The translations under genes and the position numbers were made by a program. Shown here piece after piece: positions 9,077-16,536 of a stretch of 64,000 nucleotides of DNA. The notes beneath the pieces were generated by a model, which saw only the letters and a list, made by a program, of their open reading frames with translations, made no database searches and was not told the origin of the DNA. This DNA is from an uncultured Clostridia bacterium (GTDB lineage: Bacteria > Bacillota > Clostridia > TANB77 > CAG-508), in the NCBI GenBank assembly GCA_934168355.1, contig CAKPNI010000002.1, forward strand, positions 18,837 through 82,836, in the 5' to 3' direction. Every line of letters begins with the position of its first letter. Position 1 is the first letter of the stretch.

Positions 9077-10669
9077 ATGATGTTATTTGGAAGTGCAGCA
9101 AGGAAAGTAGAAAAAGGACAAAGCTATGAAGCAATGGTAGCTGAAGCCATTAACAAAGTCAAAGAGACCAAAAAAGGAATTGGTATCGAAAAAGCTATTG
9201 GTTTTCGCAAAACTAATGCCATTATGGAGCGGATTATTGATATTGAAGGTATAGATGAATATACTGCTAGAAAATTAGGCTTAATGTATAACAATTTAGC
9301 ACCTGATGATCTTTATCAACCAATTTCCGCTAAAATGATGTTACAGTTTATGGAGAATGTTGTAAAAAATCAAAATCCAGAAGCATATGAAAAAATTTGG
9401 CGGTACTATGATTACAACAATCCGTTGCCAGATAAGTTACTGAAAAAAATGGCTATATTTGTTGAAAATGTATGGAACAGATATAGAAAAGTAGAATACT
9501 GTTATCTGTATTCTAAAGGTTTCCATGATTTCGTAGACAAATATGCTTCAAAGGTAGATGCAAATGGATTGAATAACATTGAAAAAATCAAGTGGTTAAG
9601 GTTATGGGTATTTGTGATCAAAGACCAAGGTTTTTTCTGGAAAGATATCAACCCAAATGGTACTATCACGGTAAGTGAACAGGTAGAATTTAATAGAAAA
9701 GTTTATTTGTTCCCAGACACAATGTTATATTTGGAGCCATATGTGAGTAGGCTTGAAGGAAAAGACCTTAATGTAGAAATGTTAAAGCGTTTTATTGGAA
9801 TGTATCCGGAAAATGTGCAAAAACAAATTTACAGTTGGGGCGAAATGGATGATAGTGATACTATAAATATGCTTCGAGCCGGAGAAGTAAGAATGGGAAT
9901 AAAAAGAACACTGTTCCCTATTACTTGGATGAGTCCTATGAACTTATTTTGCTTAAATAGCGGGATGAAGTATAACAAACCAGAATATATAAAAAGTGCA
10001 GTTGAAGTTTACAAAAAAGGAAATATGGAAGCCTTAAGTAGAATTGATCAAAAAGGAACAGATCCATTTGACCTTTTCAAAATTAAAAACTTCAAAAGCT
10101 ATGAAATATATTCTGTGAAGGAAGAAAATGTACAAAAAATATTTGTAGTAAACTCTTCAAAAGAGCTTGAAATGTTTGTAGAACTGTACAAATGGCTTCT
10201 TGAACATCAAGATTTTAGATTTGGCTCAGAAAACAAAAACATCGTAGAATATGGAATGGCCCATCTTCTTGAAGATGAAACAAAAATCAAGGGCAAATGG
10301 CTCTTAGAAATGGGGTTTGTAGATTCAGAAGAAGATATAAACTGGGAAAATTTCAATAAAATTCTTGAAGGAAAAGAAACCGAAATGTCTAAATATCTTA
10401 ATGGTGAGATATCGCCAGAAGACATCTATGAAATCATTGGATTTACAAGTGATATGCAAGCAAAGGCTTGTTGTAACAAAAAGACAAAACTTATCCCTAC
10501 AGAAGCAAGTAAAATGTCTGCTGCACTCAAACGTATCAAAATGTTTGGAGAGGCAGTAGCAAGTAAATCAGATAAAATATATTTGGAGATTTTTAAATAT
10601 ATGATGTCTGAAAAGCCAGGAGAATTACCTAAAACAATGGTAAATCTGTATGGCAAGGTTTTTAAATAA
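9077..10669 (+). CDS. Hypothetical protein, 530 residues, next to the ClpX-like ATPase
   Basis: I chose ATG 9077 because AAAGGAG lies 9 nt upstream. It is a soluble, helix-rich, Lys/Glu-rich protein with no signal peptide or membrane segment and no motif I recognise. Codon usage differs from the surrounding genes: more C-ending codons, CGC, and two in-frame CGG codons (9230, 9401) that are read without shifting, since the frame stays open for the whole length. It shares this composition and the promoter/terminator style with the ClpX-like gene upstream, so the two may have been acquired together. Function unknown. Confidence 0.6.
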   Translation: MMLFGSAARKVEKGQSYEAMVAEAINKVKETKKGIGIEKAIGFRKTNAIMERIIDIEGIDEYTARKLGLMYNNLAPDDLYQPISAKMMLQFMENVVKNQNPEAYEKIWRYYDYNNPLPDKLLKKMAIFVENVWNRYRKVEYCYLYSKGFHDFVDKYASKVDANGLNNIEKIKWLRLWVFVIKDQGFFWKDINPNGTITVSEQVEFNRKVYLFPDTMLYLEPYVSRLEGKDLNVEMLKRFIGMYPENVQKQIYSWGEMDDSDTINMLRAGEVRMGIKRTLFPITWMSPMNLFCLNSGMKYNKPEYIKSAVEVYKKGNMEALSRIDQKGTDPFDLFKIKNFKSYEIYSVKEENVQKIFVVNSSKELEMFVELYKWLLEHQDFRFGSENKNIVEYGMAHLLEDETKIKGKWLLEMGFVDSEEDINWENFNKILEGKETEMSKYLNGEISPEDIYEIIGFTSDMQAKACCNKKTKLIPTEASKMSAALKRIKMFGEAVASKSDKIYLEIFKYMMSEKPGELPKTMVNLYGKVFK

Positions 10670-10684
10670 TATCTCTACACACAC

Positions 10685-10718
10685 CCCGCTACAGTTTTTA
10701 TAGTAGCGGGTTTTTTTT
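10685..10718 (+). terminator. Rho-independent terminator
   Basis: CCCGCTAC (10685-10692) pairs with GTAGCGGG (10703-10710), followed by eight T. Confidence 0.9.
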
Positions 10719-10781
10719 CGTAAAAAGAAACGGTTCACATGGAAAATTTCGCAAAAGGAAACGGTCCCAATGCGAAAAAAA
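10712..10781. repeat. Dispersed palindromic repeat, copy 3 (tandem type)
   Basis: Two AAAC-GGTTC/GGTCCC half-units lie inside outer arms TTTTTTTCG/CGAAAAAAA. The left outer arm coincides with the T-run of the preceding terminator. Confidence 0.75.
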
Positions 10782-10785
10782 TCTC

Positions 10786-10814
10786 TTGACTTCCTAAAAA
10801 CATATATATATAAT
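10786..10814 (+). promoter_or_regulatory. SigA-type promoter for the aldolase gene
   Basis: TTGACT (10786-10791), 17-bp spacer, TATAAT (10809-10814). Confidence 0.8.
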
Positions 10815-10849
10815 AAGGTTAAAATTTAAACAAAAGGAAGGTAATGAAA

Positions 10850-11737
10850 ATGAATAATGAAATGTATGAAATCATTAAAAACAGAAAAGGATTTATAGCA
10901 GCATTAGACCAAAGTGGAGGAAGTAGTAGTAAAACCTTAAAAGCATATGGAATACCAGAAACAGAATATAGCACAGAAGAAGAAATGTTTGACTTAATAC
11001 ATGAAATGAGAAAAAGAGTATTTACAAGTAAATCATTTACAAGTGAACATATAATAGGAGCAATACTATTTGAAAAAACAATGTTATCAAAAGTAAATGG
11101 AGAATACACAGCAGACTATTTATGGAACGAAAAAAATATAGTATCATTTTTAAAAGTTGACAAAGGTTTACAAGAAGAAAAAAATGGTGTAAAACTAATG
11201 AAAGACATACCAGAACTTTCAAAAGAATTAGAAGAAGCAAATGAAAAGCATGTATTTGGAACAAAAATGAGGTCTGTAATATATGAACCAAATAGAGAGG
11301 GAATAAAGGAAATAGTAAAACAACAATTTGATTTTGCAAAAATAATATGTGATGCTGGGCTAGTTCCAATTATCGAGCCAGAAGTAGATATACATTCTGA
11401 GCAAAAAGAAATGTGTGAAGTTATTTTAAAAGAAGAAATAAAAAATAGACTTGAAAGTTGGAATAAAGAAGACAAAATCATGTTTAAATTTACAATTCCA
11501 ACAGTTCCAAACTATTACCTAGATTTATATGATTATGAATGTGTAGTAAGAATTGTTGCATTATCTGGTGGATATAGTATCGATGAAGCTGTAAAATATC
11601 TTTCGGAAAATAATAGAATGATAGCAAGTTTCTCGAGAGCTTTATTGCAAGATTTAAATGCACATCAAAGTCAAGAAGAATTTGATGGTAAATTAAATGA
11701 TGCTATTGTTAAAATTTATAATGCTTCAATAAGCTAA
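10850..11737 (+). CDS. fda: Class I fructose-1,6-bisphosphate aldolase
   Basis: A 295-residue protein. I prefer ATG 10850 to 10844 because it is 8-9 nt from AAGGAAGG. It cleaves fructose-1,6-bisphosphate to dihydroxyacetone phosphate and glyceraldehyde-3-phosphate in glycolysis. The N-terminal GFIAALDQSGGSSSKTL and the KMRSVIYEPN, IIEPEVDI and MFKFTIPT segments match the bacterial class I (Fda, Staphylococcus-type) family; the Lys in the FKFTIP strand is the expected Schiff-base residue. The length is normal. It stands alone with a strong promoter and a terminator, consistent with a well expressed housekeeping gene. Confidence 0.9.
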   Translation: MNNEMYEIIKNRKGFIAALDQSGGSSSKTLKAYGIPETEYSTEEEMFDLIHEMRKRVFTSKSFTSEHIIGAILFEKTMLSKVNGEYTADYLWNEKNIVSFLKVDKGLQEEKNGVKLMKDIPELSKELEEANEKHVFGTKMRSVIYEPNREGIKEIVKQQFDFAKIICDAGLVPIIEPEVDIHSEQKEMCEVILKEEIKNRLESWNKEDKIMFKFTIPTVPNYYLDLYDYECVVRIVALSGGYSIDEAVKYLSENNRMIASFSRALLQDLNAHQSQEEFDGKLNDAIVKIYNASIS

Positions 11738-11750
11738 AATACAATATACA

Positions 11751-11783
11751 AGATGGCTATGTTTTTATAGCCATCTATTTTTT
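11751..11783 (+). terminator. Rho-independent terminator
   Basis: AGATGGCTAT (11751-11760) pairs with ATAGCCATCT (11767-11776), followed by ATTTTTT. Confidence 0.9.
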
Positions 11784-11876
11784 GGATAAAAAATTAATTT
11801 GAAACGATTAAATTCAAAATAAAATTGCCGAAGAGTAATTTGAAATGGAAAAAAATGTAAAAATATATTAAAAGTA

Positions 11877-11905
11877 TTGAAATACCACAATAAAAATGGT
11901 ATAAT
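11877..11905 (+). promoter_or_regulatory. SigA-type promoter for the GGDEF gene
   Basis: TTGAAA (11877-11882), 17-bp spacer, TATAAT (11900-11905). It leaves a 120-nt leader with a small AGTCT/AGACT hairpin near 11930. I do not recognise a c-di-GMP riboswitch in it. Confidence 0.7.
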
Positions 11906-12025
11906 GTAAAACGTCTAATAACATTGAAATAGTCTGTCTTTTTAGACTAGTTCACATAAAAGAAATGTATTATAGTTTCATATAGGTAAGGGGGATTTTT
12001 TTAGATTAAGAAAGGAAAAAGGAGT

Positions 12026-13165
12026 ATGGACAATTTTACATATAGCACAGTTGTTTTTATAACATGCTTTATAATGATAATATTAGTGACTATTGTAAAG
12101 TCAAATGAAAATTTTAGCCGGGAGACAAGAAAAGGCTTAACAATAGCTTTTATTTTTGTAATCATTGGAGCAACAAGCGAATGGACTTGTGAAATGATTA
12201 CAAATGGTTACCTTTATAAATTTAATGACATCTGGTTTATTAAATTTGTAGAAGCAGCCTTAAGGCTCATTAAGTTTTTACTTATGCCACTAATGCCGGT
12301 TGTAGCATCAAAGGCTATTTTTGAAACTGGTGAAAAAAGCAAATTCGGTAAAATGATATGGGTTGTTTTAAAAGCCTACATTTTATTAGGAGATGGATTA
12401 TTAGTGGTTGGGTTCATTCAGTTTTTACCTAGCACACCAACTCAATTTTACAGGAACATGATGTATAACATATATGTTACAACATTCATCATATCAACTG
12501 TATATTTATTTTCTAGTGCGTTTCATTTTAATAAGAGCTTTCAAAATCGGTATCAGTTGGAACTGGTAGAAATTATGTTACTAGCAACAGTTGGTGTTAC
12601 CATCCAATTAGCCAATTTGAAAATAAAAACGTGTTGGCTTACAATTTCAGTTGCTTCAACATTCATATACATCTATTATAATGAACTTGTTCAATGTTTA
12701 GATGGAATGACAGGATTGCTAAATCAGAAAAGTTTTAGCAATTATTTGGAGGCAAGGGAAAACGAGGAAAAGAAATGTTTTATAATTATTATGGATGTAA
12801 ATGATTTCAAATACGTCAATGATAATTATGGACATGAATTTGGTGACAAAATTCTTATTGAGGTAAGTAAAATAATTAAAGAAACTTACAAAGAATATGG
12901 AAAATGTTACCGTATGGGAGGAGATGAGTTTGCAGTTATAATGCAAACTGGTTTAAACCAAATAGATACCATAAAGGAGAAATTTATTTCAAGTTTAGAA
13001 GTAGCTAGGCTTGAAATACCAGAACTTCCTCATGTATCGTGGGGATATTCTGAATATAACCCGGAAAACAGAAAATTTCATTCGCTTAAAGATGCAAAAC
13101 AGGAAGCGGATGATAGGATGTATAAAAATAAGAAAGAGTTCAAACAAAAATACCCCAAAACTTAA
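12026..13165 (+). CDS. Membrane-bound GGDEF protein (putative diguanylate cyclase)
   Basis: A 379-residue protein. Residues 1-215 contain about six to seven hydrophobic segments, and residues 225-375 form a GGDEF domain with GMTGLLNQKSF, DVNDFKYVNDNYGH and the intact active-site motif YRMGGDEFAV. It is predicted to make cyclic di-GMP from two GTP in response to a membrane signal. I see no clear RxxD inhibitory site. Two CGG codons (12119, 12548) are read in frame as Arg. The gene is monocistronic with its own promoter and terminator, and its codon usage differs from its neighbours. Confidence 0.85.
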   Translation: MDNFTYSTVVFITCFIMIILVTIVKSNENFSRETRKGLTIAFIFVIIGATSEWTCEMITNGYLYKFNDIWFIKFVEAALRLIKFLLMPLMPVVASKAIFETGEKSKFGKMIWVVLKAYILLGDGLLVVGFIQFLPSTPTQFYRNMMYNIYVTTFIISTVYLFSSAFHFNKSFQNRYQLELVEIMLLATVGVTIQLANLKIKTCWLTISVASTFIYIYYNELVQCLDGMTGLLNQKSFSNYLEARENEEKKCFIIIMDVNDFKYVNDNYGHEFGDKILIEVSKIIKETYKEYGKCYRMGGDEFAVIMQTGLNQIDTIKEKFISSLEVARLEIPELPHVSWGYSEYNPENRKFHSLKDAKQEADDRMYKNKKEFKQKYPKT

Positions 13166-13180
13166 ATAAGTGTGAACAGC

Positions 13181-13214
13181 AAAAAGCACAGGAATAACAC
13201 CTGTGCTTTTTGTG
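13181..13214. terminator. Rho-independent terminator
   Basis: AAAAAGCACAGG pairs with CCTGTGCTTTTT, giving a hairpin with T-runs on both strands. Confidence 0.85.
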
Positions 13215-13223
13215 TACACTATA

Positions 13224-13252
13224 TTGCCAAGAAGCAAAAAATAATATATAAT
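13224..13252 (+). promoter_or_regulatory. SigA-type promoter for the hydrolase gene
   Basis: TTGCCA (13224-13229), 17-bp spacer, TATAAT (13247-13252). The dispersed repeat begins right at the -10 element, so the repeat forms the transcribed leader. Confidence 0.7.
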
Positions 13253-13313
13253 GACACAAAAAGAACCGGTCCAAATGAGTCATGGCACAAAAAGAACCGG
13301 TCCCGATGTGCCA
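13251..13313. repeat. Dispersed palindromic repeat, copy 4 (double AACCGGTCC type)
   Basis: Two units of CACAAAAAGAACCGGTCC. The first is bounded by ATGAC/GTCAT and the second by TGGCAC/GTGCCA, so each unit has its own matched outer arms. Confidence 0.75.
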
Positions 13314-13327
13314 GAAAGGAAAATCAA

Positions 13328-14236
13328 ATGAAAACAGAGAAAGTAAAAATCAAATCAAATGTAGACAATCTAGAAATCGAATGTCTGCTAATAATACCAG
13401 ACACAGAAATAAAAGGAATTGTGCAACTAGCACATGGAATGAATGAATACAAAGAAAGATATATCGATTTTATGGGATTTTTAGCTCAAAACGGATATGC
13501 TTGTATAATAAATGACCATCGCGGGCATGGAAAAAGCATAAAAAATAAAGAAGACATAGGATATTTTTACGATAGCAAAGCAGAAGCGGTAATTGAAGAT
13601 TTATATCAAATTACTGAATATATGAAAGAAAGATTTCTGAACAAAAAAATTATATTATTTGGGCACAGTATGGGTTCAATGATAGTTAGAAAATATATAG
13701 CTAAATATGATGATAAAATTGATGGTTTAATAGTGTGTGGTTCACCAAGTGAGAACAAAAATGCTAAATTTGGATTAATGTTAATAAAAATAGCTGAAAT
13801 TTTCAAAGGTGAAAAATATCGTAGTAAGCTACTTAAAAAATTAATGTTTGGAGGTTTCAATAAGAAAAATGAAACAATAAATAGTTGGATTTGCACAAAT
13901 GAAGATATTGTAGAAAAATATAATAAAGACAATCTTTGTAGGTATGACTACACATTAAATGGATTGGAAAATATTGTAAGATTAATGATAGATATTTATA
14001 ACCCAAAAATATATAAAAAAAATAATTTAAATCTTCCAATTTATTTTATAGCAGGAAGTGAAGACCCTGTTATAACATCAATAGAAAAATGGAATAAAGC
14101 ACAGGAATTTCTTATGAAACAGGGCTATACAAACATCAGTGGAACCTTATTTGAAAATATGAGACATGAAATTTTAAATGAAACACAAAATAAAATGGTA
14201 TATGATGATATTTTAATATGGATAGAAAAAATATAG
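13328..14236 (+). CDS. Alpha/beta hydrolase, monoacylglycerol-lipase-like (serine aminopeptidase S33 family)
   Basis: A 302-residue cytosolic protein. The start at ATG 13328 follows AGAAAGGAAAA; the frame is open further upstream but only through the repeat. Motifs: HGMNEYKERY (oxyanion region), NDHRGHGKS, the nucleophile elbow GHSMGS near residue 117, the acid in AGSEDPV and the His in MRHEILNE. All three catalytic positions of the lysophospholipase/monoglyceride lipase clade are present. The likely role is hydrolysis of mono- or lyso-acyl lipids. It has its own promoter. Confidence 0.85.
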   Translation: MKTEKVKIKSNVDNLEIECLLIIPDTEIKGIVQLAHGMNEYKERYIDFMGFLAQNGYACIINDHRGHGKSIKNKEDIGYFYDSKAEAVIEDLYQITEYMKERFLNKKIILFGHSMGSMIVRKYIAKYDDKIDGLIVCGSPSENKNAKFGLMLIKIAEIFKGEKYRSKLLKKLMFGGFNKKNETINSWICTNEDIVEKYNKDNLCRYDYTLNGLENIVRLMIDIYNPKIYKKNNLNLPIYFIAGSEDPVITSIEKWNKAQEFLMKQGYTNISGTLFENMRHEILNETQNKMVYDDILIWIEKI

Positions 14237-14244
14237 AAAAAAAC

Positions 14245-14273
14245 TGTACAAAAAAGAAAATATGAGATATAAT
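14245..14273 (+). promoter_or_regulatory. Probable SigA-type promoter
   Basis: TGTACA (14245-14250), 17-bp spacer, TATAAT (14268-14273), 35 bp before the 14308 start. Confidence 0.55.
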
Positions 14274-14307
14274 CAAAACACAAAGTAAAAGAGAGGATGA
14301 AGTAAAA

Positions 14308-15009
14308 ATGAAAAAGAAAATTTTAATTATCGCAGGAATTATATTAGTTTTAATAGTCGCAATAATTGCATACACAGTAGTAACAGATATGAAACAAGAA
14401 GAAAAGCTAACAGAAGAATTTAAATATATAGATGGATTAGTAGAAAAAGAAGAAACAGAAACAGACGAAATAAAAGAAGCATTAGAAAGAACAGTAACTA
14501 CAAGGGGAGATTATTTAAAAACAGAAAAAGCATATAAACAATATCTAAAAGATGCATACAAAAATATGGAAACAATGACAAATATCCTAGAAGATGAAAG
14601 AATAGAAAATAGTTTAACTCCTGAAAACTACAAAGAAGATGGACCTGAATTTGAAAAAACAAAAAAATACCTAGCAGAAACAAAGCAAAGCCTAGAAGAT
14701 GGAAAAAATAAATTCTATGAATTATTAACAGAAGATGGAGCAATGAAATATATAAAAGACCAAAATGTAGATTCTTATTATGAAGAAATATATAATAAAG
14801 AAATACAAGGATATATCAACTTAGAAGAAAAAGAAGGAGATACACTAAAAGATTCAATTGATGATGTAATAGATGTACTTACAATATCAGAAAAAGTAAT
14901 TAACTTCTTAAGCGAAAACAAAGACTCATGGGAAATTGAAGATGATAGCATAGTATTTGATACAGAAAAACTATCAGACGAATATGATAATCTAATATCA
15001 GAAATATAA
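14308..15009 (+). CDS. Membrane-anchored helical protein, unknown function
   Basis: A 233-residue protein with one N-terminal hydrophobic segment (residues 4-24) followed by a strongly acidic, Lys/Glu-rich region predicted to be almost entirely helical and coiled-coil. There is no Cys for lipid attachment, so it is a signal anchor rather than a lipoprotein. It is monocistronic, with its own promoter and terminator. I do not recognise a family and assign no function. Confidence 0.55.
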   Translation: MKKKILIIAGIILVLIVAIIAYTVVTDMKQEEKLTEEFKYIDGLVEKEETETDEIKEALERTVTTRGDYLKTEKAYKQYLKDAYKNMETMTNILEDERIENSLTPENYKEDGPEFEKTKKYLAETKQSLEDGKNKFYELLTEDGAMKYIKDQNVDSYYEEIYNKEIQGYINLEEKEGDTLKDSIDDVIDVLTISEKVINFLSENKDSWEIEDDSIVFDTEKLSDEYDNLISEI

Positions 15010-15013
15010 AAAA

Positions 15014-15055
15014 GGGTTTGTTTGCAAAATAAATTTGCAAGCAAAGTCTTTTTTA
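15014..15055 (+). terminator. Rho-independent terminator
   Basis: TTTGTTTGCAAA pairs with TTTGCAAGCAAA (with G-U pairs), followed by TCTTTTTT. Confidence 0.7.
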
Positions 15056-15093
15056 TATGTTAAGTAAATATACTAATTAAAGAAAGGAAAAAA

Positions 15094-15660
15094 ATGGGAG
15101 TAGTAGAATTATTATTATTAAGTGTAGGCCTTGCAATGGATGCATTTGCAGTATCAATATGCAAAGGAATATCAATGAAAAAAATGAATTGGAAAAAAGC
15201 CATAATAATAGGTTTATATTTTGGAGGGTTTCAAGCCTTAATGCCAACATTAGGATTTTTCCTTGGAGCAGTATTTCAAAACTTAATAACAAGTATAGAC
15301 CACTGGATTGCGTTTATATTACTTGGAATTATTGGTGGAGAAATGATAAAAGAATCGTTTGATGATGACAGTGAAAACAAAAATGATGATGTAAGTTTTA
15401 AAACAATGATAGTTCTAGCAATTGCAACAAGTATAGATGCATTAGCAATAGGAATAACCTTTGCATTTCTAAAAGTAAATTTAGTATTAGCAGTAAGTTT
15501 AATTGGAATTATAACTTTTATTTTATCTGTTGCAGGAACTAAAATAGGAAATAGATTTGGAGATAAATATGAAAATAAAGCAGAATTAGTTGGAGGAATA
15601 ATTTTAGTATTACTGGGAATTAAAATATTATTGGAGCATTTGGGAGTAATAGCATTTTAG
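15094..15660 (+). CDS. mntP: Manganese efflux pump MntP
   Basis: A 188-residue inner-membrane protein with six hydrophobic segments in two repeats. The paired signatures LAMDAFAVSICKG (residues about 12-24) and TSIDALAIGITFAF carry the membrane-embedded Asp residues conserved in MntP/YebN (DUF204), which exports Mn(II). The length is normal. I see no yybP-ykoY riboswitch upstream; the leader is only about 40 nt after the previous terminator. It is followed by a hairpin shared with the next gene's ribosome binding site. Confidence 0.9.
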   Translation: MGVVELLLLSVGLAMDAFAVSICKGISMKKMNWKKAIIIGLYFGGFQALMPTLGFFLGAVFQNLITSIDHWIAFILLGIIGGEMIKESFDDDSENKNDDVSFKTMIVLAIATSIDALAIGITFAFLKVNLVLAVSLIGIITFILSVAGTKIGNRFGDKYENKAELVGGIILVLLGIKILLEHLGVIAF

Positions 15661-15682
15661 AAATTTAATATGTAACTTAGAA

Positions 15683-15727
15683 AAACTTCTTTTCATACAA
15701 TATAAAAAAGTATGAAAGGAAGTTTTT
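15683..15727 (+). terminator. Hairpin after mntP whose 3' arm contains the next Shine-Dalgarno
   Basis: A 16-bp stem, 15683-15698 with 15710-15725 (one G-U pair), followed by T6. The 3' arm contains GAAAGGAAG, the ribosome binding site of the peroxiredoxin gene starting at 15729. It can act as an mntP terminator and, in read-through RNA, hide that binding site. Confidence 0.7.
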
Positions 15728-15728
15728 T

Positions 15729-16409
15729 ATGGATTACGAATTAATGATGAATTCAAACATCAAAATAGGGCAAAAAGCGCCAGATTTTACTGCAGTAACT
15801 ACATATGGGGATAGAAGTTTAAAAGATTATAAGGGAAAATGGCTAGTATTTTTCAGTCATCCAGGCGATTTTACACCTGTATGTACGACCGAGATGATAG
15901 CTTTTTCTAAGTCATATCAATATTTTCAAAAAATGAATACAGAATTATTAGGATTAAGTATAGATAGTAATAGTTCACATTTAGCTTGGATGAATGATAT
16001 ATTTAAAAGAACAGGAATTGTAATTCCATTTCCGATAGTTGCAGACAGAAGTGGAGAGATTGCAAGAATGTTTGGAATGATATCAAAAGATGTGAGTAAT
16101 ACTCAAACTGTAAGAGATGTTATAATAATAGATCCGAATGGAATTGTAAGAATAATTTTAACATATCCACTAAATGTAGGAAGAAATATTGCAGAGATAA
16201 TAAGAGCTGTTCAAGCGCTACAAATGGCAGATTGTGAAAATGCGTCTACTCCTGTAAATTGGATACCAGGAAATCCGGTAATTGTTCCTGCACCTAAGAC
16301 GTATCCAGAATTGGTAGAACGACAAAAGTTTATTGAGGAAAATAATAATGGTGTTAGTTGGTATTTGAGTTTTAAAGAACCAGATGGAAAGTGTTTGAAA
16401 GATGAATAA
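15729..16409 (+). CDS. Peroxiredoxin, Prx6/1-Cys type
   Basis: A 226-residue thiol peroxidase. The peroxidatic cysteine is in FFSHPGDFTPVCTTEM (about residue 50), with the conserved Thr/Arg framework and the long C-terminal domain typical of Prx6-type enzymes (NWIPGNPVIVPAP, GVSWYLSFKEPDGKCL). It reduces hydrogen peroxide and organic peroxides, useful to an anaerobe exposed to oxygen. Additional Cys residues near 171 and 222 could resolve the sulfenic acid, as in archaeal relatives. Its start codon lies at the end of a hairpin. Confidence 0.9.
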   Translation: MDYELMMNSNIKIGQKAPDFTAVTTYGDRSLKDYKGKWLVFFSHPGDFTPVCTTEMIAFSKSYQYFQKMNTELLGLSIDSNSSHLAWMNDIFKRTGIVIPFPIVADRSGEIARMFGMISKDVSNTQTVRDVIIIDPNGIVRIILTYPLNVGRNIAEIIRAVQALQMADCENASTPVNWIPGNPVIVPAPKTYPELVERQKFIEENNNGVSWYLSFKEPDGKCLKDE

Positions 16410-16460
16410 TTTCTGATTGGGGGCGGTTTTTTGCGAAAAGAACCGTCCCCAATCAGAAAT
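16409..16460. repeat. Dispersed palindromic repeat, copy 5
   Basis: Outer arms ATTTCTGATT/AATCAGAAAT enclose GGGGGCGGTT and AACCGTCCCC around TTTTGCGAAAAG. It begins at the stop codon of the peroxiredoxin gene. Confidence 0.85.
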
Positions 16461-16482
16461 TTATACTGACCTCTCAGTCCAA

Positions 16483-16511
16483 TTACCAATAAAGAAAAAG
16501 TATGTTATAAA
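16483..16511 (+). promoter_or_regulatory. Probable promoter of the fatty-acid operon
   Basis: TTACCA (16483-16488), 17-bp spacer, TATAAA (16506-16511), 26 bp upstream of fadD. I see no FapR or FabT operator. Confidence 0.5.
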
Positions 16512-16536
16512 TATATCGGACAAAGGAGGAAGGCAA

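Noticed and set aside
11906..12025. c-di-GMP riboswitch before the GGDEF gene
   Set aside because: The leader lacks the conserved GEMM core; only a small AGTCT/AGACT hairpin is visible.
13172..13327. N-terminal extension of the hydrolase
   Set aside because: It runs through a terminator, a promoter and a repeat, and has no ribosome binding site; ATG 13328 has one.
15010..15093. Mn-sensing yybP-ykoY riboswitch upstream of mntP
   Set aside because: The space after the preceding terminator is too short and the conserved loop sequences are absent.
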